Shown here: one piece after another, positions 1 to 8,144 of the stretch
Layout of the letters: every line of letters starts with the position of its first letter
How positions within the stretch are numbered: position 1 is the stretch's first letter
Assembly (NCBI GenBank): GCA_963748205.1
Contig: CAVVIB010000023.1
Span: 558,001-622,000, forward strand
DNA from: JAIBJN01 sp963748205
Lineage (GTDB): Bacteria > Actinomycetota > Thermoleophilia > Gaiellales > Gaiellaceae
Direction of reading: 5' to 3'
Length of the DNA stretch: 64,000 nucleotides
Translations under genes and position numbers: made by a program
Notes under the pieces: model-generated
What the model was told of the DNA's origin: nothing
The model's database searches: none
Seen by the model: the letters and a program-made list of their open reading frames with translations, nothing else

Positions 1-1
1 G

Positions 2-346
2 TTCGTGCTCGAGCGCGGACGCCCGAGGCTCGTCGTCGGGAGCGCGGGCTCGATCCGTCTCCGTGCCGCCATCCTCCAGATCGTCGTCAACGTCGTCGAC
101 CACGGGCTGAACGCCGAGGAGGCCGTCGGGGCGCCTCGCGTGCACCTGGACGCGGACGCGCTCCAGCTCGAGGGCGGCATCGACGCCGCAACCGCCGACA
201 TCCTCGAGGAGCAGGGCTACGACGTCACGCGCTGGGCAGGGCGCAACCTCTACTTCGGCGGCGCCGCTGCGGTCGCGGGGGGGAACGGCGAGCTGGAGGC
301 CGCAGGCGACCCGCGCCGCGGCGGAGCCGGCGTGGTGGTCGCGTGA
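2..346 (+). CDS. gamma-glutamyltransferase, C-terminal end (partial)
   Basis: Only the last ~114 residues are present; the gene enters from the left edge. The visible part matches the end of the small subunit of gamma-glutamyltranspeptidase, an Ntn-type hydrolase that transfers or hydrolyses the gamma-glutamyl group of glutathione-like compounds. Seen: the GSAGSIRLRAAILQ stretch, corresponding to the conserved Gly-Ser-x-Gly loop and following helix, the NVVDHGLNAEEAVGAPRVH helix and a C-terminal GGAGVVVA strand. The catalytic Thr lies outside the window, so activity cannot be judged. Its stop overlaps the next start (GTGA), which suggests translational coupling. Confidence 0.8.
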   Translation, partial: FVLERGRPRLVVGSAGSIRLRAAILQIVVNVVDHGLNAEEAVGAPRVHLDADALQLEGGIDAATADILEEQGYDVTRWAGRNLYFGGAAAVAGGNGELEAAGDPRRGGAGVVVA

Positions 347-846
347 AGGCGCTCGTCCGCCGGGCGGCCCCCGGCGACGCCTCCGCGCTCGTCGAGCTCG
401 CGCGAGCCGTCGGCGCCGAGGAGGAGGGCTGGCTGATCACGAACGGCGAATGGCGCACCACGTCGGAGGAGCGTCGCTACCTTCGTACCGTGCGCCGCCA
501 TCCCCACGCAGCCGTGTTCGTCGCCGAGAACGAGGAAGGCATCGTCGGCCGCATCTCGCTCGCGCGCGACCCGCATCCGGCGAGCGAGCACATCGCCGAC
601 CTCGGGATCATGGTCGCGCAGGGGCATCGCCGGCAGGGCATCGGGCGCGCGCTCATGGAGGCGGGCGAGGGCTGGGCGCGCGAGGTCGGCGTCACGAAGC
701 TCGAGCTGCACGTCTTCCCCTACAACCACGCCGCGATCGCGCTCTACGAGCAGCTCGGCTACGAGCGCGAGGGCTACAGGCGCCGCCACTACCGGCGCGG
801 CGACGGCTACGTGGACGCGATCCTCATGGCGAAGCAGGTCGGATGA
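343..846 (+). CDS. GNAT family N-acetyltransferase
   Basis: A 167-residue single-domain GCN5-related acetyltransferase. The acetyl-CoA-binding motif A is clear: the strand IADLGIMV followed by GHRRQGIGRALMEA (Q/RxxGxG/A pyrophosphate loop) at about residues 88-108. The C-terminal VFPYNHAAIALYEQLGYEREG is the usual motif B with the N-x-x-A-x-x-x-Y-x-x-x-G-F/Y signature. The substrate cannot be predicted; members of this group acetylate small amines, antibiotics or protein N-termini. The GTG start overlaps the previous stop by four bases, and its own stop overlaps the next ATG (ATGA), so the three genes probably form one transcript. Confidence 0.85.
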   Translation: MKALVRRAAPGDASALVELARAVGAEEEGWLITNGEWRTTSEERRYLRTVRRHPHAAVFVAENEEGIVGRISLARDPHPASEHIADLGIMVAQGHRRQGIGRALMEAGEGWAREVGVTKLELHVFPYNHAAIALYEQLGYEREGYRRRHYRRGDGYVDAILMAKQVG

Positions 847-1211
847 CCGAGCCGCTCGAGCCGAGACGCGGGTCGCTCGTCTTCCCGGAGCAGGAGCTCG
901 CGGAGGAGGAAGAGCTCTGGATCGACGACACCGACGAGGATCATGCCGGGTGGTTCTGCGTCCGCACCGACCCCTTTCCGTGCCCGGCGCCGGGCTGCGT
1001 GTTCGTGGCCGAGTTCATGACGGCCGTCCACCTGATCCTCGTCTGGGTCGAGCGCGACGACCCCAACCTCCTGTGGCACGCCCAGCGCGCGAAGGAGGTC
1101 GGCCGCAACCCGCGCATCGTCCCGTACGAGCGGAGCTACGGGCCGAGCGCGTCGTACTACGCCTGGGAGGCCGCCGGCCGCCCGGTCCACGGCGTCCGCC
1201 GCCCGGCCTAG
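843..1211 (+). CDS. small conserved hypothetical protein
   Basis: This 122-residue protein is not recognised. It starts at the ATG that overlaps the stop of the acetyltransferase. The N-terminal 40 residues are very acidic (a run of Glu/Asp). A central segment FPCPAPGCVFVAEF is followed by TAVHLILVW, giving two Cys and one His in a spacing reminiscent of a metal site, though not a standard zinc finger. The C-terminal half has several Tyr/Trp and Arg residues. No signal peptide or membrane segment is visible. Its role is unknown; coupling to the upstream genes suggests co-expression. Confidence 0.6.
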   Translation: MTEPLEPRRGSLVFPEQELAEEEELWIDDTDEDHAGWFCVRTDPFPCPAPGCVFVAEFMTAVHLILVWVERDDPNLLWHAQRAKEVGRNPRIVPYERSYGPSASYYAWEAAGRPVHGVRRPA

Positions 1212-1236
1212 AGCGAGGAGGGACCGGCCTGAGGAA

Positions 1237-1257
1237 CCGTGGCCGTTCCGGCCACGG
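1237..1257. terminator. hairpin downstream of the first operon
   Basis: A perfect 9-bp stem (CCGTGGCCG / CGGCCACGG) with a TTC loop lies 26 bases after the stop of the preceding gene. There is no T-run, so it is a candidate terminator of the T-poor kind common in high-GC actinobacteria. It lies between two converging transcripts. Confidence 0.45.
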
Positions 1258-1281
1258 CCTGCGGTGCTCGACCCCGGGACA

Positions 1282-1401
1282 CGGCGACCGTCGGACAGCG
1301 CGTGTATGTGACGGGAGTGTCGACACGTATCGGCCCCGGCGGACGGCTCCGTGTCCCCGCTGGACGACCGATCGGGGTCTGACCCCGGGGCACGGCCGCG
1401 G
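1282..1401. repeat. palindrome-rich intergenic segment
   Basis: Between the two converging genes are several short palindromes close together, including GTGTCGACAC near 1316-1325 and GGGGTCTGACCCC near 1375-1387. Such clusters are often dispersed intergenic repeats of the REP type. Only one copy is visible here, so this is a suggestion. Confidence 0.3.
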
Positions 1402-1422
1402 CCAGCGTGTCTGCGCCGAGAT

Positions 1423-2034
1423 CTAGAGCGGCTCGACGCGGCCGTTGCCGCCGGCCCGCGTGCGGATCTCACGCTCGCGCTCGACGGCCTCGGCGGCCTG
1501 GTTGAGCATCGGCGCGAGCTTCACGACCCGCTCCCGCTCCGAGCGCAGCTCGAGCAGGCCCTGCTTGACCACGGTGCCGAAGTCGATGCGGGCGGCGATC
1601 TGGTACGCGACCGAGTCCGCGTCCAGGTCGAGGTCGTCCAGCTCGGCCTCGGCCGCCGCGACGACCCGCGCGTACGCGGCGAGGACGTCCTCGACCTCAT
1701 CCTCCGAAGGCGTGTCCGACTCGTCGGGCAGCGTCTCGATCTCCGCCGTGCGGTAGGCGCGGCCGTCGGTGAGCTCGAGGAGCTGGAACCGCTCGGTCGC
1801 CTCGACGACGATGTTGAGCCGCCCGTCGGGGAAGCGGTCGATCACCTCGACGACGTTGCAGCGTATCCCGACCTCGCGCAGCCCCTCGTCGTCCTCGAGC
1901 ACGAGGCCGAAGTCGTTGCCGAAGTCGAGGCACTCGCTGATCAGCTCCCGGTAGCGCGGCTCGAAGACGTGCAGCGGCGCCTGCTCGCCCGGAACGAGCA
2001 CGAGGTTGAGGGGGAAGAGCCCGATCTCGTCCAT
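1423..2034 (-). CDS. LON N-terminal (substrate-binding) domain protein
   Basis: A 203-residue stand-alone LON N-terminal domain, the part of Lon protease that binds substrate, without the ATPase or peptidase domains. Seen: the opening IGLFPLNLVLVPGEQAPLHV, then VFEPRYRELI (the typical P-L-x-I-F-E-x-R-Y motif), an internal beta-rich region around RLNIVVEATERFQLLEL and a helical C-terminal half with a long amphipathic Glu/Arg helix. Short proteins of this type are widespread in actinobacteria and their function is not established. The start at the ATG facing hisC is well placed; the 23-bp divergent gap must contain both control regions. Confidence 0.85.
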   Translation of the reverse strand: MDEIGLFPLNLVLVPGEQAPLHVFEPRYRELISECLDFGNDFGLVLEDDEGLREVGIRCNVVEVIDRFPDGRLNIVVEATERFQLLELTDGRAYRTAEIETLPDESDTPSEDEVEDVLAAYARVVAAAEAELDDLDLDADSVAYQIAARIDFGTVVKQGLLELRSERERVVKLAPMLNQAAEAVEREREIRTRAGGNGRVEPL

Positions 2035-2057
2035 GGGCCACAGGTTAAGGTTTCCGG

Positions 2058-3170
2058 GTGCCCGGCGACCTGTTCAGACCCGCGATCGCTGACCTCATTC
2101 CGTACGAGCCGGGCAAGCCGGTCGAGGAGGTCCAGCGCGAGCTCGGGCTCGACCGCGTGGTCAAGCTGGCTTCCAACGAGGGGCAGTTCGGGCCGTTCCC
2201 GGCCGCGCTCGCGGCGCTGGAGCGTGGGCTCCCCGGCCTGAACCGCTACCCGGACGGGGGCGCGTACCGCCTCGTCATGCGGTTGGCCGAGCGGCACGGC
2301 GTGGAGCCGCCCAACGTCGCCGTGGCCGCGGGGGCGGACGCGATCATCGCCTACCTGTCGCTCGCGACCCTCGACCCGGGCGACGAGGTCGTCTTCGGCT
2401 GGCCGTCCTTCGCGAGCTATCCGCTGGCCGCGCTCAAGATGGGCGCGACGCCGGTCAAGGTGCCGCTGACCGACCACCACTACGACGTGGAGCGGATGCT
2501 CGCCGCGATCACCGAGCGGACGAAGATCGTCTACCTCTGCAACCCGAACAACCCGACGGGGACGATGATCGGCCGCGACGCGGTCGACTCGTACTTCGCG
2601 CGCGTCCCGGATCACGTGCTCACGGTGCTCGACGAGGCGTACTTCGAGTACCTGGATGACCCCGACTACCCGGACGGGATCGAGGAGCACTTCAAGGCGG
2701 GCAGGCGCGTGCTCGTCCTGCGGACGTTCTCGAAGATCTACGGCCTCGCCGGCCTGCGCGTCGGCTACGGGATCGGCCAGAAGGAGGTCGTCGACGCGAT
2801 CAAGAAGGTGCGCAACGCCTTCGACATCACGCAGCAGGCGCAGGACGCCGCCGTGGCGAGCCTCGACGACCGGGAGGAGCTCGAGCGCCGTCGGCGCGTC
2901 ACCGCCGAGTCCCGCGCGCACCTGGTCGAGCTCTGCACCGGCCTCGGGCTCACGATCGCGACGCCCGCGGTCGCGAACTTCGTCTACGCGGAGGTGGCCG
3001 ACGATGCTCGGCCCGTCTTCGACGCGCTCCTGCGCGAAGGCGTGATCGTCCGCCCGCTGGGCCCGTTCGGGGCGCCGGGTGCGATCCGGATCACCGTCGG
3101 CCCGCGCGAGGAGAACGAGCTCTTCGCGCAGGCGATGCGCCGCGTCGCCGCGCCGGCGGCGAACAGCTAG
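2058..3170 (+). CDS. hisC: histidinol-phosphate aminotransferase
   Basis: A 370-residue class I/II PLP-dependent aminotransferase that converts imidazole-acetol phosphate plus glutamate to histidinol phosphate. Seen: the N-terminal KLASNEGQFGP motif, the NPNNPTG loop at about residue 160, VLDEAYFEY and the PLP lysine K226 within TFSKIYGLAGLRVGYG. The final arginine region is GAIRITVGPREEN. Length is normal for HisC. The start is a GTG 23 bases from the divergent gene. Other his genes are not nearby, so aromatic aminotransferase activity (a known HisC side activity) remains possible. The stop shares a base with the next GTG start. Confidence 0.88.
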   Translation: MPGDLFRPAIADLIPYEPGKPVEEVQRELGLDRVVKLASNEGQFGPFPAALAALERGLPGLNRYPDGGAYRLVMRLAERHGVEPPNVAVAAGADAIIAYLSLATLDPGDEVVFGWPSFASYPLAALKMGATPVKVPLTDHHYDVERMLAAITERTKIVYLCNPNNPTGTMIGRDAVDSYFARVPDHVLTVLDEAYFEYLDDPDYPDGIEEHFKAGRRVLVLRTFSKIYGLAGLRVGYGIGQKEVVDAIKKVRNAFDITQQAQDAAVASLDDREELERRRRVTAESRAHLVELCTGLGLTIATPAVANFVYAEVADDARPVFDALLREGVIVRPLGPFGAPGAIRITVGPREENELFAQAMRRVAAPAANS

Positions 3171-4153
3171 TGCCGACGAGCTGGACCCTCGAGACGCTCG
3201 CCGACGGCGTCCGCACAGGAGACCGCCGCGCCCTTGCCCGCGCGATCACGCTGGTGGAGAGCTCCGATCCGCTCGCCTACGAGCTCGTGAAGGAGCTCTA
3301 CAGGGAGACGGGCAAGGCGTACGCGATCGGCGTGACCGGCCCGCCGGGCGTCGGCAAGTCGAGCCTGATCAGCGCGCTCGTCAAGCGCGTGCGCGGCGAC
3401 GACAGGAGCGTCGGCGTCATCTCGGTCGACCCCTCGAGCCCGTTCACGAAGGGCGCGCTCCTCGGCGACCGCATCCGCCTCGCCGACCACTTCCTCGACC
3501 CCGAGGTCTTCATCCGCTCGATGGGTACGCGCGGTCACCTCGGCGGCCTGGCCGAGGCAACGCTTCAGGCCGCGCTCCTGCTCGACGCGGCCGGCAAGGA
3601 GCTCGTCTTCCTCGAGACCGTGGGCGCCGGCCAGAGCGAGGTCGAGGTGATCACGATCGCCGACACCGTCCTCCTCGTGCTCATGCCCGGCTCGGGCGAC
3701 TCGATCCAGGCGCTCAAGGCCGGGATCATGGAGATCCCCGACGTGATCGCCGTCAACAAGTGCGACCACCCGGCCGCGAAGACGATGCTGAACGAGGTGC
3801 GCTCGATCCTCGCGCTCGACACGGAGCGGGACTGGAAGCCCCCGATCGTGCTCACGGAGGCCGTGCAGGGCGAGGGCATCGAAGAGCTCTGGGGGAAGAT
3901 CGAGGAGCACCGCGCGTACCTGGAGGACAGCGGCACGCTGGCCGAGCGCCGCGCCCGCAACCTCGCCGGCGAGGTTTTCGCGGTCGCGAGCGCGCGGGCC
4001 AAGACGCGCCTCCAGGAGGCCGTCGCCGAGGACGAGGAGCTCCGCCGCCTGCTCGGCGAGGTGCAGCGCCGCGAGCTGGATCCCCTGACCGCGGTGCGCG
4101 AGATCATGGAGCGGGTATTCAAGGTGCGTGACGATGGATCCAACGCTCGCTGA
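3170..4153 (+). CDS. meaB: methylmalonyl-CoA mutase-associated GTPase MeaB
   Basis: A 327-residue G3E-family P-loop GTPase that protects methylmalonyl-CoA mutase from inactivation and gates adenosylcobalamin delivery. Seen: Walker A GPPGVGKSS near residue 57, the SVDPSSPFTKGALLGDRIR switch region, the ETVGAGQSEVE motif and the NKCD guanine-specificity motif; the helical C-terminal dimerisation arm is present. The GTG start overlaps the hisC stop by one base. The mutase large subunit lies 55 kb away at 59.0 kb and a cobalamin adenosyltransferase at 42.7 kb, so the three parts of the pathway are dispersed in the same window. Confidence 0.93.
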   Translation: MPTSWTLETLADGVRTGDRRALARAITLVESSDPLAYELVKELYRETGKAYAIGVTGPPGVGKSSLISALVKRVRGDDRSVGVISVDPSSPFTKGALLGDRIRLADHFLDPEVFIRSMGTRGHLGGLAEATLQAALLLDAAGKELVFLETVGAGQSEVEVITIADTVLLVLMPGSGDSIQALKAGIMEIPDVIAVNKCDHPAAKTMLNEVRSILALDTERDWKPPIVLTEAVQGEGIEELWGKIEEHRAYLEDSGTLAERRARNLAGEVFAVASARAKTRLQEAVAEDEELRRLLGEVQRRELDPLTAVREIMERVFKVRDDGSNAR

Positions 4154-5319
4154 CATCCAGGAGGCGCGGGACGCGCCTCGCCGGCGTCGCGCGCGAGACC
4201 CCGATGCTCTCCTCGGAGACGCTCGGCCGCCTCGCCGGGCGCACCGTCTGGCTGAAGGCCGAGAACCTCCAGCGCACGGGCTCGTTCAAGATCCGCGGCG
4301 CCTACAACCGGATCTCGAAGCTGACGGACGCCGAGCGGGCCGCGGGCGTCGTCACCGCGAGCGCCGGCAACCACGGCCAGGCGGTCGCCTGGGCGGCGCG
4401 GGAGAACGGCGTCCGCGCCACCGTCTTCATGCCCGAGGACGCGCCCACGGCGAAGATCGAGGCGACGAAGAGCTACGGCGCCGATGTCGTCCTCGCCGGG
4501 CGCAACTTCGACGACGCGGCCGCGGCGGCGCAGGAGCGGGTGGAGGCGGGGGAGACCTTCGTTCACGCCTTCGAGGACCCGCTCGTGATCGCCGGCCAGG
4601 GGACGCTGGGGCTCGAGCTCGCCGAGCAGCTCGACCCGGAGGTGGAGACGCTGGTCGTCCCGATCGGCGGCGGCGGGCTCGCTTCGGGCATCGCGCTCGC
4701 GCTCGCCGAGCTGCGCCCGGAGCTGAAGATCGTGGGCGTCCAGCCGGCGGTCTGTGCGCCGTTTGCGGGCCAGGAGCCGACCGGAAGCACGATCGCCGAC
4801 GGCATCTACGTGAAGCAGCCCGGGGAGCTGACGAAGGGCATCCTCGAGGGCAAGCTCGAGGCCGTGGTCACCGTCACGGACGCGGAGATCGCCGGCGCGA
4901 TCCTGCTCGTCAGCGAGCGCTGCAAGCTGACCGTCGAGGGCGCCGGGGCGGCCTCGGTGGCCGCGCTGCTGGCTGGGAAGATCGACGGCGGCGGCCCGGT
5001 GTGCGCGCTCCTCTCGGGCGGCAACATCGACGCGAGCATGCTCATCGAGGTGCTGCGCCACGGCCTCACCCGCGCCGGGCGGTACCTCGTCGTCCGCACG
5101 CGCGTCGACGACCGGCCGGGCAACCTCGCCGACCTCCTCGCCCTCGTGGCCGAGAACCGCGCGAACGTCCTCGGCGTCGACCACCACCGCGAGGGGATGG
5201 ACCTGCCGGTGACGGGCACCGAGATCGAGCTCACGCTCGTCATGCGCGACGAGGAGCACTGCGACGAGCTCTTCGCCCGCCTGAACGCCGAGGGCTATCC
5301 GGTCGAGCGCGTGCGCTAG
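4134..5319 (+). CDS. ilvA: threonine ammonia-lyase with ACT domain (one frameshift)
   Basis: A PLP enzyme that deaminates threonine to 2-oxobutanoate, the entry to isoleucine synthesis. The ATG at 4134 starts MDPTLADIQEAR, then the frame breaks at about 4170-4174; removing one base restores DRLAGVARETPML and joins the long frame from 4204. Seen after the break: the PLP lysine in SFKIRGAYN, SAGNHGQAVAW, the Gly-rich IGGGGLASGIA phosphate loop, and a C-terminal ACT domain beginning near VVRTRVDDRPGNLADLL, typical of the short biodegradative/allosteric class. Corrected length is about 394 residues. The start overlaps meaB by 20 bases. The break is probably a consensus error. Confidence 0.9.
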
Positions 5320-5480
5320 CGGCGCGCGGAGACGAGGAGGCGCGAGGTGACCGCGCCGCAGCTTGTGCCGCCGCTCCGGTTCGAGAACGCGGTCGAGCCT
5401 GCGCGAGTACGTGCGCGAGCCTGGTGAGGGGGTGTTGGGCCATGCCTTCACGACGGCGCGGCCGCTGGAAGTCTTCCCCG

Positions 5481-5913
5481 CTACGTGTCGAGCTCGAGCC
5501 CCTCGTGCGCCAGCTCGATCGTCTCGATCACGACCTCGTTGCCCTCCGCCTCGAGATCGGAGGCCTGGATCTTGACCGGGAACGCGTTCCGCACCTGCCA
5601 GCGCAGGACCGGGCGTACGCGAGTCGTCCAGGAGGACGATCACGACGTTCCGACGCTGGACGGTGCCGTCGACGACCGTCTGCCACCAGTCCCACAGGTC
5701 GGTGGACGTGCTGAGCCCGCGCCGCAGGACGACGTTCGGAAACTCGACGCGGCCGGGGAGCTTGCGCGAGGAGGTGAGCGGATCCGAGCCCTCGCGGTAC
5801 TCGATCACCTCGGCCTCGGCGGCGAGGCCGCTGACGCTCTTGAAGGCCGACGAGGCGATCCCGTCGATCTCGACGACGAACGAGTAGTTCTTGAAGGGAT
5901 CGCGCCTCGGCAC
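5481..5913 (-). CDS. phage tail tube-like protein, gp19/TIGR02241 type (one frameshift)
   Basis: The family forms the inner tube of contractile phage tails and of extracellular contractile injection systems. The GTG start at 5913 gives DPFKNYSFVVEIDGI, SVSGLAAEAEVIEYREG, KLPGRVEFPNVVLRRG and LWDWWQTVVDG, all strongly typical. After VVIVLLDDS the frame shifts near 5610-5620 and the ending VLRWQVRNAFPVKIQ ... ETIELAHEGLEL continues in another frame to a TAG at 5481. Corrected length is about 143 residues, normal for the family. No sheath, baseplate, spike or AAA gene is nearby, so this is an orphan. The only linked gene is the one two bases upstream. Confidence 0.85.
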
Positions 5914-5915
5914 GG

Positions 5916-6281
5916 TCAGTCTCCTCTCACGTAGGCGATCTCGCGGTAGATCTCGAGGTCGTGGGTCATGGCGCCCTTGTACTCCTTCTTCTCGGCGTCG
6001 CGGTAGGCGACCCGGGCGACGATGGTCTTCGCGTTGCGCCGGCTGAACCAGGACGAGGTCGAGTCGAGCAGCGTCCTGATCTCCTTGCCCGGCGCGAGGA
6101 AGGGGATGTTGGCGAAGAGCGGCAGTGCCGCGACGTCCTTCGTGCCGCCGAGGCCGACGAGCTTGCGGTTGAAGGTCGTCTTCACGTCGAGCGCCGGGCG
6201 GTCGCCGATGTTCGCGACGCTGACGTAGAGGAGCCCGTCCTCGAAGACGACGTCGACGATCACCTCCGGCCTGCCGGTCAC
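5916..6281 (-). CDS. hypothetical protein, beta-rich, paired with tail-tube gene
   Basis: A 121-residue protein starting at a GTG (6281) and ending two bases before the tail-tube-like gene, so the two are almost certainly cotranscribed. The sequence is beta-rich: VIVDVVFEDGLLYVSVANIG, followed by RPALDVKTTFN, resembles the opening strands of CARDB/Ig-like domains. It continues with IPFLAPGKEIRTLLDS and VARVAYRDAEKKEY. No signal peptide or membrane segment. No family was assigned with confidence. It may be a partner of the tail-tube protein or simply a neighbour. Confidence 0.6.
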   Translation of the reverse strand: MTGRPEVIVDVVFEDGLLYVSVANIGDRPALDVKTTFNRKLVGLGGTKDVAALPLFANIPFLAPGKEIRTLLDSTSSWFSRRNAKTIVARVAYRDAEKKEYKGAMTHDLEIYREIAYVRGD

Positions 6282-6291
6282 GCGCGCAAGC

Positions 6292-6948
6292 CTACTCTCC
6301 GACCAGCTCGCGCAGGCGCTCGGCGTAGAGCGGCGCCGTTGGCTCGTCCTCGTGGCGGAAGAAGCCGTAGACGTCGGCGCCCGCGTCCAGGAGAGGCCGG
6401 ATCGTCCCGGCGAGCCCCGCGAGCGCGGCCTCGTCGTACGGCGGCTCGCGGAAGCGCAGGTAGCGGAAGCCGGCAGAGCTCTCGAGCGCGTCGACACGGG
6501 CGACGCCGCGTTCGTCGAGCACCGCCGTCACGTCGGGCGCGTCCCACGAGTCGTGGCGGAAGTCCATCGCCACCGGCACGCCGGGCTCGAGCGAGTCGAG
6601 GAAGAGGCGCAGGAACCCGTCGTCGCGGGCCTGCGGCACCTTCACGCGCAGTGGGCCGAGGCGCTCTCCGAGCCGCAGCGCCATGCGGCAGAAGGCGTCG
6701 ACGCCCTCGACGCGCCCGAACGAGGTCAGCCGCCGGCTCATCGTCACGGCGAAGCGGAACCCGTCGGGCACCTGCGCGGCCCAGCGGTCGAACTGGTCCT
6801 CCTCCGGCACGCGGTAGAACGTGTTGTTGAGCTCGACGGAGTTCACCCGCTCCGCGTAGTGGGAGAGGAACGTGTCCGGCTTCGCGTCCGCCGGGTAGAA
6901 GCCGCCCTTCCAGGACGGGTACGAGAAGCCGGAGGCTCCGACGTACAG
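6292..6948 (-). CDS. DUF72 domain-containing protein
   Basis: A TIM-barrel-like DUF72 (YecE) protein of unknown biochemical role. Seen: the N-terminal YVGASGFSYPSWKGGFYP signature, LSHYAERVNSVELNNTFYR, RFAVTMSRRLT and the late MDFRHDSW and YGFFRHEDEPTAPLYA motifs. No ATG or GTG precedes the conserved start; a CTG at 6948 fits the domain edge, but the true start could lie in the 128-bp palindrome-rich stretch upstream or have been lost to an indel. The whole domain (~218 residues) is present, slightly shorter than the usual 240-280. Ends 10 bases before the paired small gene. Confidence 0.82.
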   Translation of the reverse strand: MYVGASGFSYPSWKGGFYPADAKPDTFLSHYAERVNSVELNNTFYRVPEEDQFDRWAAQVPDGFRFAVTMSRRLTSFGRVEGVDAFCRMALRLGERLGPLRVKVPQARDDGFLRLFLDSLEPGVPVAMDFRHDSWDAPDVTAVLDERGVARVDALESSAGFRYLRFREPPYDEAALAGLAGTIRPLLDAGADVYGFFRHEDEPTAPLYAERLRELVGE

Positions 6949-6957
6949 GGCCGCTAC

Positions 6958-7047
6958 GGGCCGACGGCCCGTGAAGGGGAGGGTGGTGAGGGAACCGGGA
7001 GGTTCCTTCACTGCATCAAAGAAGGGCCTGGGGAAACAGGTTTCCCC
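6958..7047. repeat. cluster of three short hairpins
   Basis: Three perfect inverted repeats lie within 90 bases: GGGCCG-A-CGGCCC (6958-6970), GGAACC-GGGA-GGTTCC (6991-7006) and GGGGAAAC-AG-GTTTCCCC (7030-7047). They fill the gap between two minus-strand genes. They may be a mobile intergenic repeat, a terminator for the upstream gene, or both. No second copy was noticed in the window. Confidence 0.45.
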
Positions 7048-7076
7048 CACGCGAGCGAGCCGGAGGCGAGCGACCC

Positions 7077-8144
7077 TCACAGCGGGAGTATGCGCACGTC
7101 GCCGGCGCCGATGAACGCGGCCAGGCGACGGCCCTCGGCCGCCACGGCGGCCGTGTCCTTCTTGGACAGGCGGTGCACCGGTTTCACGACGATGTCGCCG
7201 TCCTCCTGCCGCCAGATGGCGCGAATGAAGCCGCCGACCAGCACGATGCGGAAGAAACGTCCGTCCCAGCCGCCGAACCTCGGCCGGTCGGCCGGGTCGA
7301 CGATCCGCGAGCGGTCGGCGTGGGAGAGGAAGACGTTGTCGTACTCGGCGAGGAAGCGGACGGGCGCGGGCGTCGCGGGGTCGGCGAGCGGCGCGTCCGG
7401 CACGTCGAAGAGCTCGACGCCGTTCTCGTCGCGGAACGTGCGCAGGCCGCCACGCAGGCGCTCCACGATCTTGCGCACGCCGGTGAGCCCCGACCAGGTC
7501 GCGATGTCCTTGACGCTCGCCGGGCCGAACGCGGTGAGGTAGCGGCGAACAGCGTCGTCCGGCTTTGCCGAGTGCTTGACCCGGCGCCCGAGCCAGGAGT
7601 CCGCGGTCGTCAGCGTGGCCCGGCCGCTGCGGCTCCAGAGCCCGCGCGGCGGCACCTGGACGAGCGGCACGAGGTACGCGACCGCGTAGGTGAGCGAGTC
7701 CGCATCCGCGTCCGGCCAGCGCTCGGCGAGGAGCGGCTTGAGCTGGGAGCGCGTGAGCGGCTCCTCGAGATGCGCGCGCCCGGCGGCGACGACCTCGTCC
7801 ACGTCGACGTCGCGCAGCTGCTTCCCGAACGGGCTGCCGCTCCAGAACATGCGCTCGCAGACGCTCTGCATGGCCGGCCGCAGGGCGAGGCAGTCGCGGT
7901 CCGTGACGAGGTGGATCGTCCCGCGCATGAGTGTCATCCGCACCGCCTTGCGGCCCTCGATCAGGCCCTCGAGCTCCTCCGGCCGGAAGCCCTCGATGCG
8001 CGACCAGAGCGTGACGTAGGGATCGCGCGGCTCTTGCGCCTGGAGGCCGACCAGGTGCTCGATCACCTCGGCGGCCGGCCGCGATTCCCGCCGGAGCAAT
8101 CCCTGGCGCTCCAGCAGCGTTCGGTTCAGCTCTCGGACTGTTAG
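7077..8144 (-). CDS. winged-helix DNA-binding protein, AlkZ-like (HTH_42)
   Basis: A ~355-residue member of the HTH_42 family, which contains the DNA glycosylases AlkZ and YcaQ that excise bulky or crosslinked bases using tandem winged helices. Seen: N-terminal LTVRELNRTLLERQ, then EHLVGLQAQEPRDPYVTLW containing a Q-x-Q catalytic signature of AlkZ type, RTLMRGTIHLV-like MTLMRGTIHLVT, and the C-terminal half with LPRF/FGGWDGRFFR. No standard start codon fits: the conserved N-terminus begins at a CTA overlapping the upstream stop, and the nearest in-frame alternative is CTG at 8129. Start therefore uncertain, possibly an indel. Translationally coupled to the acyl-CoA dehydrogenase. Confidence 0.8.
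   Translation of the reverse strand, partial: LTVRELNRTLLERQGLLRRESRPAAEVIEHLVGLQAQEPRDPYVTLWSRIEGFRPEELEGLIEGRKAVRMTLMRGTIHLVTDRDCLALRPAMQSVCERMFWSGSPFGKQLRDVDVDEVVAAGRAHLEEPLTRSQLKPLLAERWPDADADSLTYAVAYLVPLVQVPPRGLWSRSGRATLTTADSWLGRRVKHSAKPDDAVRRYLTAFGPASVKDIATWSGLTGVRKIVERLRGGLRTFRDENGVELFDVPDAPLADPATPAPVRFLAEYDNVFLSHADRSRIVDPADRPRFGGWDGRFFRIVLVGGFIRAIWRQEDGDIVVKPVHRLSKKDTAAVAAEGRRLAAFIGAGDVRILPL

Noticed and set aside
5481..6281. Prophage island
   Set aside because: Only one tail-type gene; no integrase, portal, terminase, capsid or attachment repeats, and base composition matches the neighbours.
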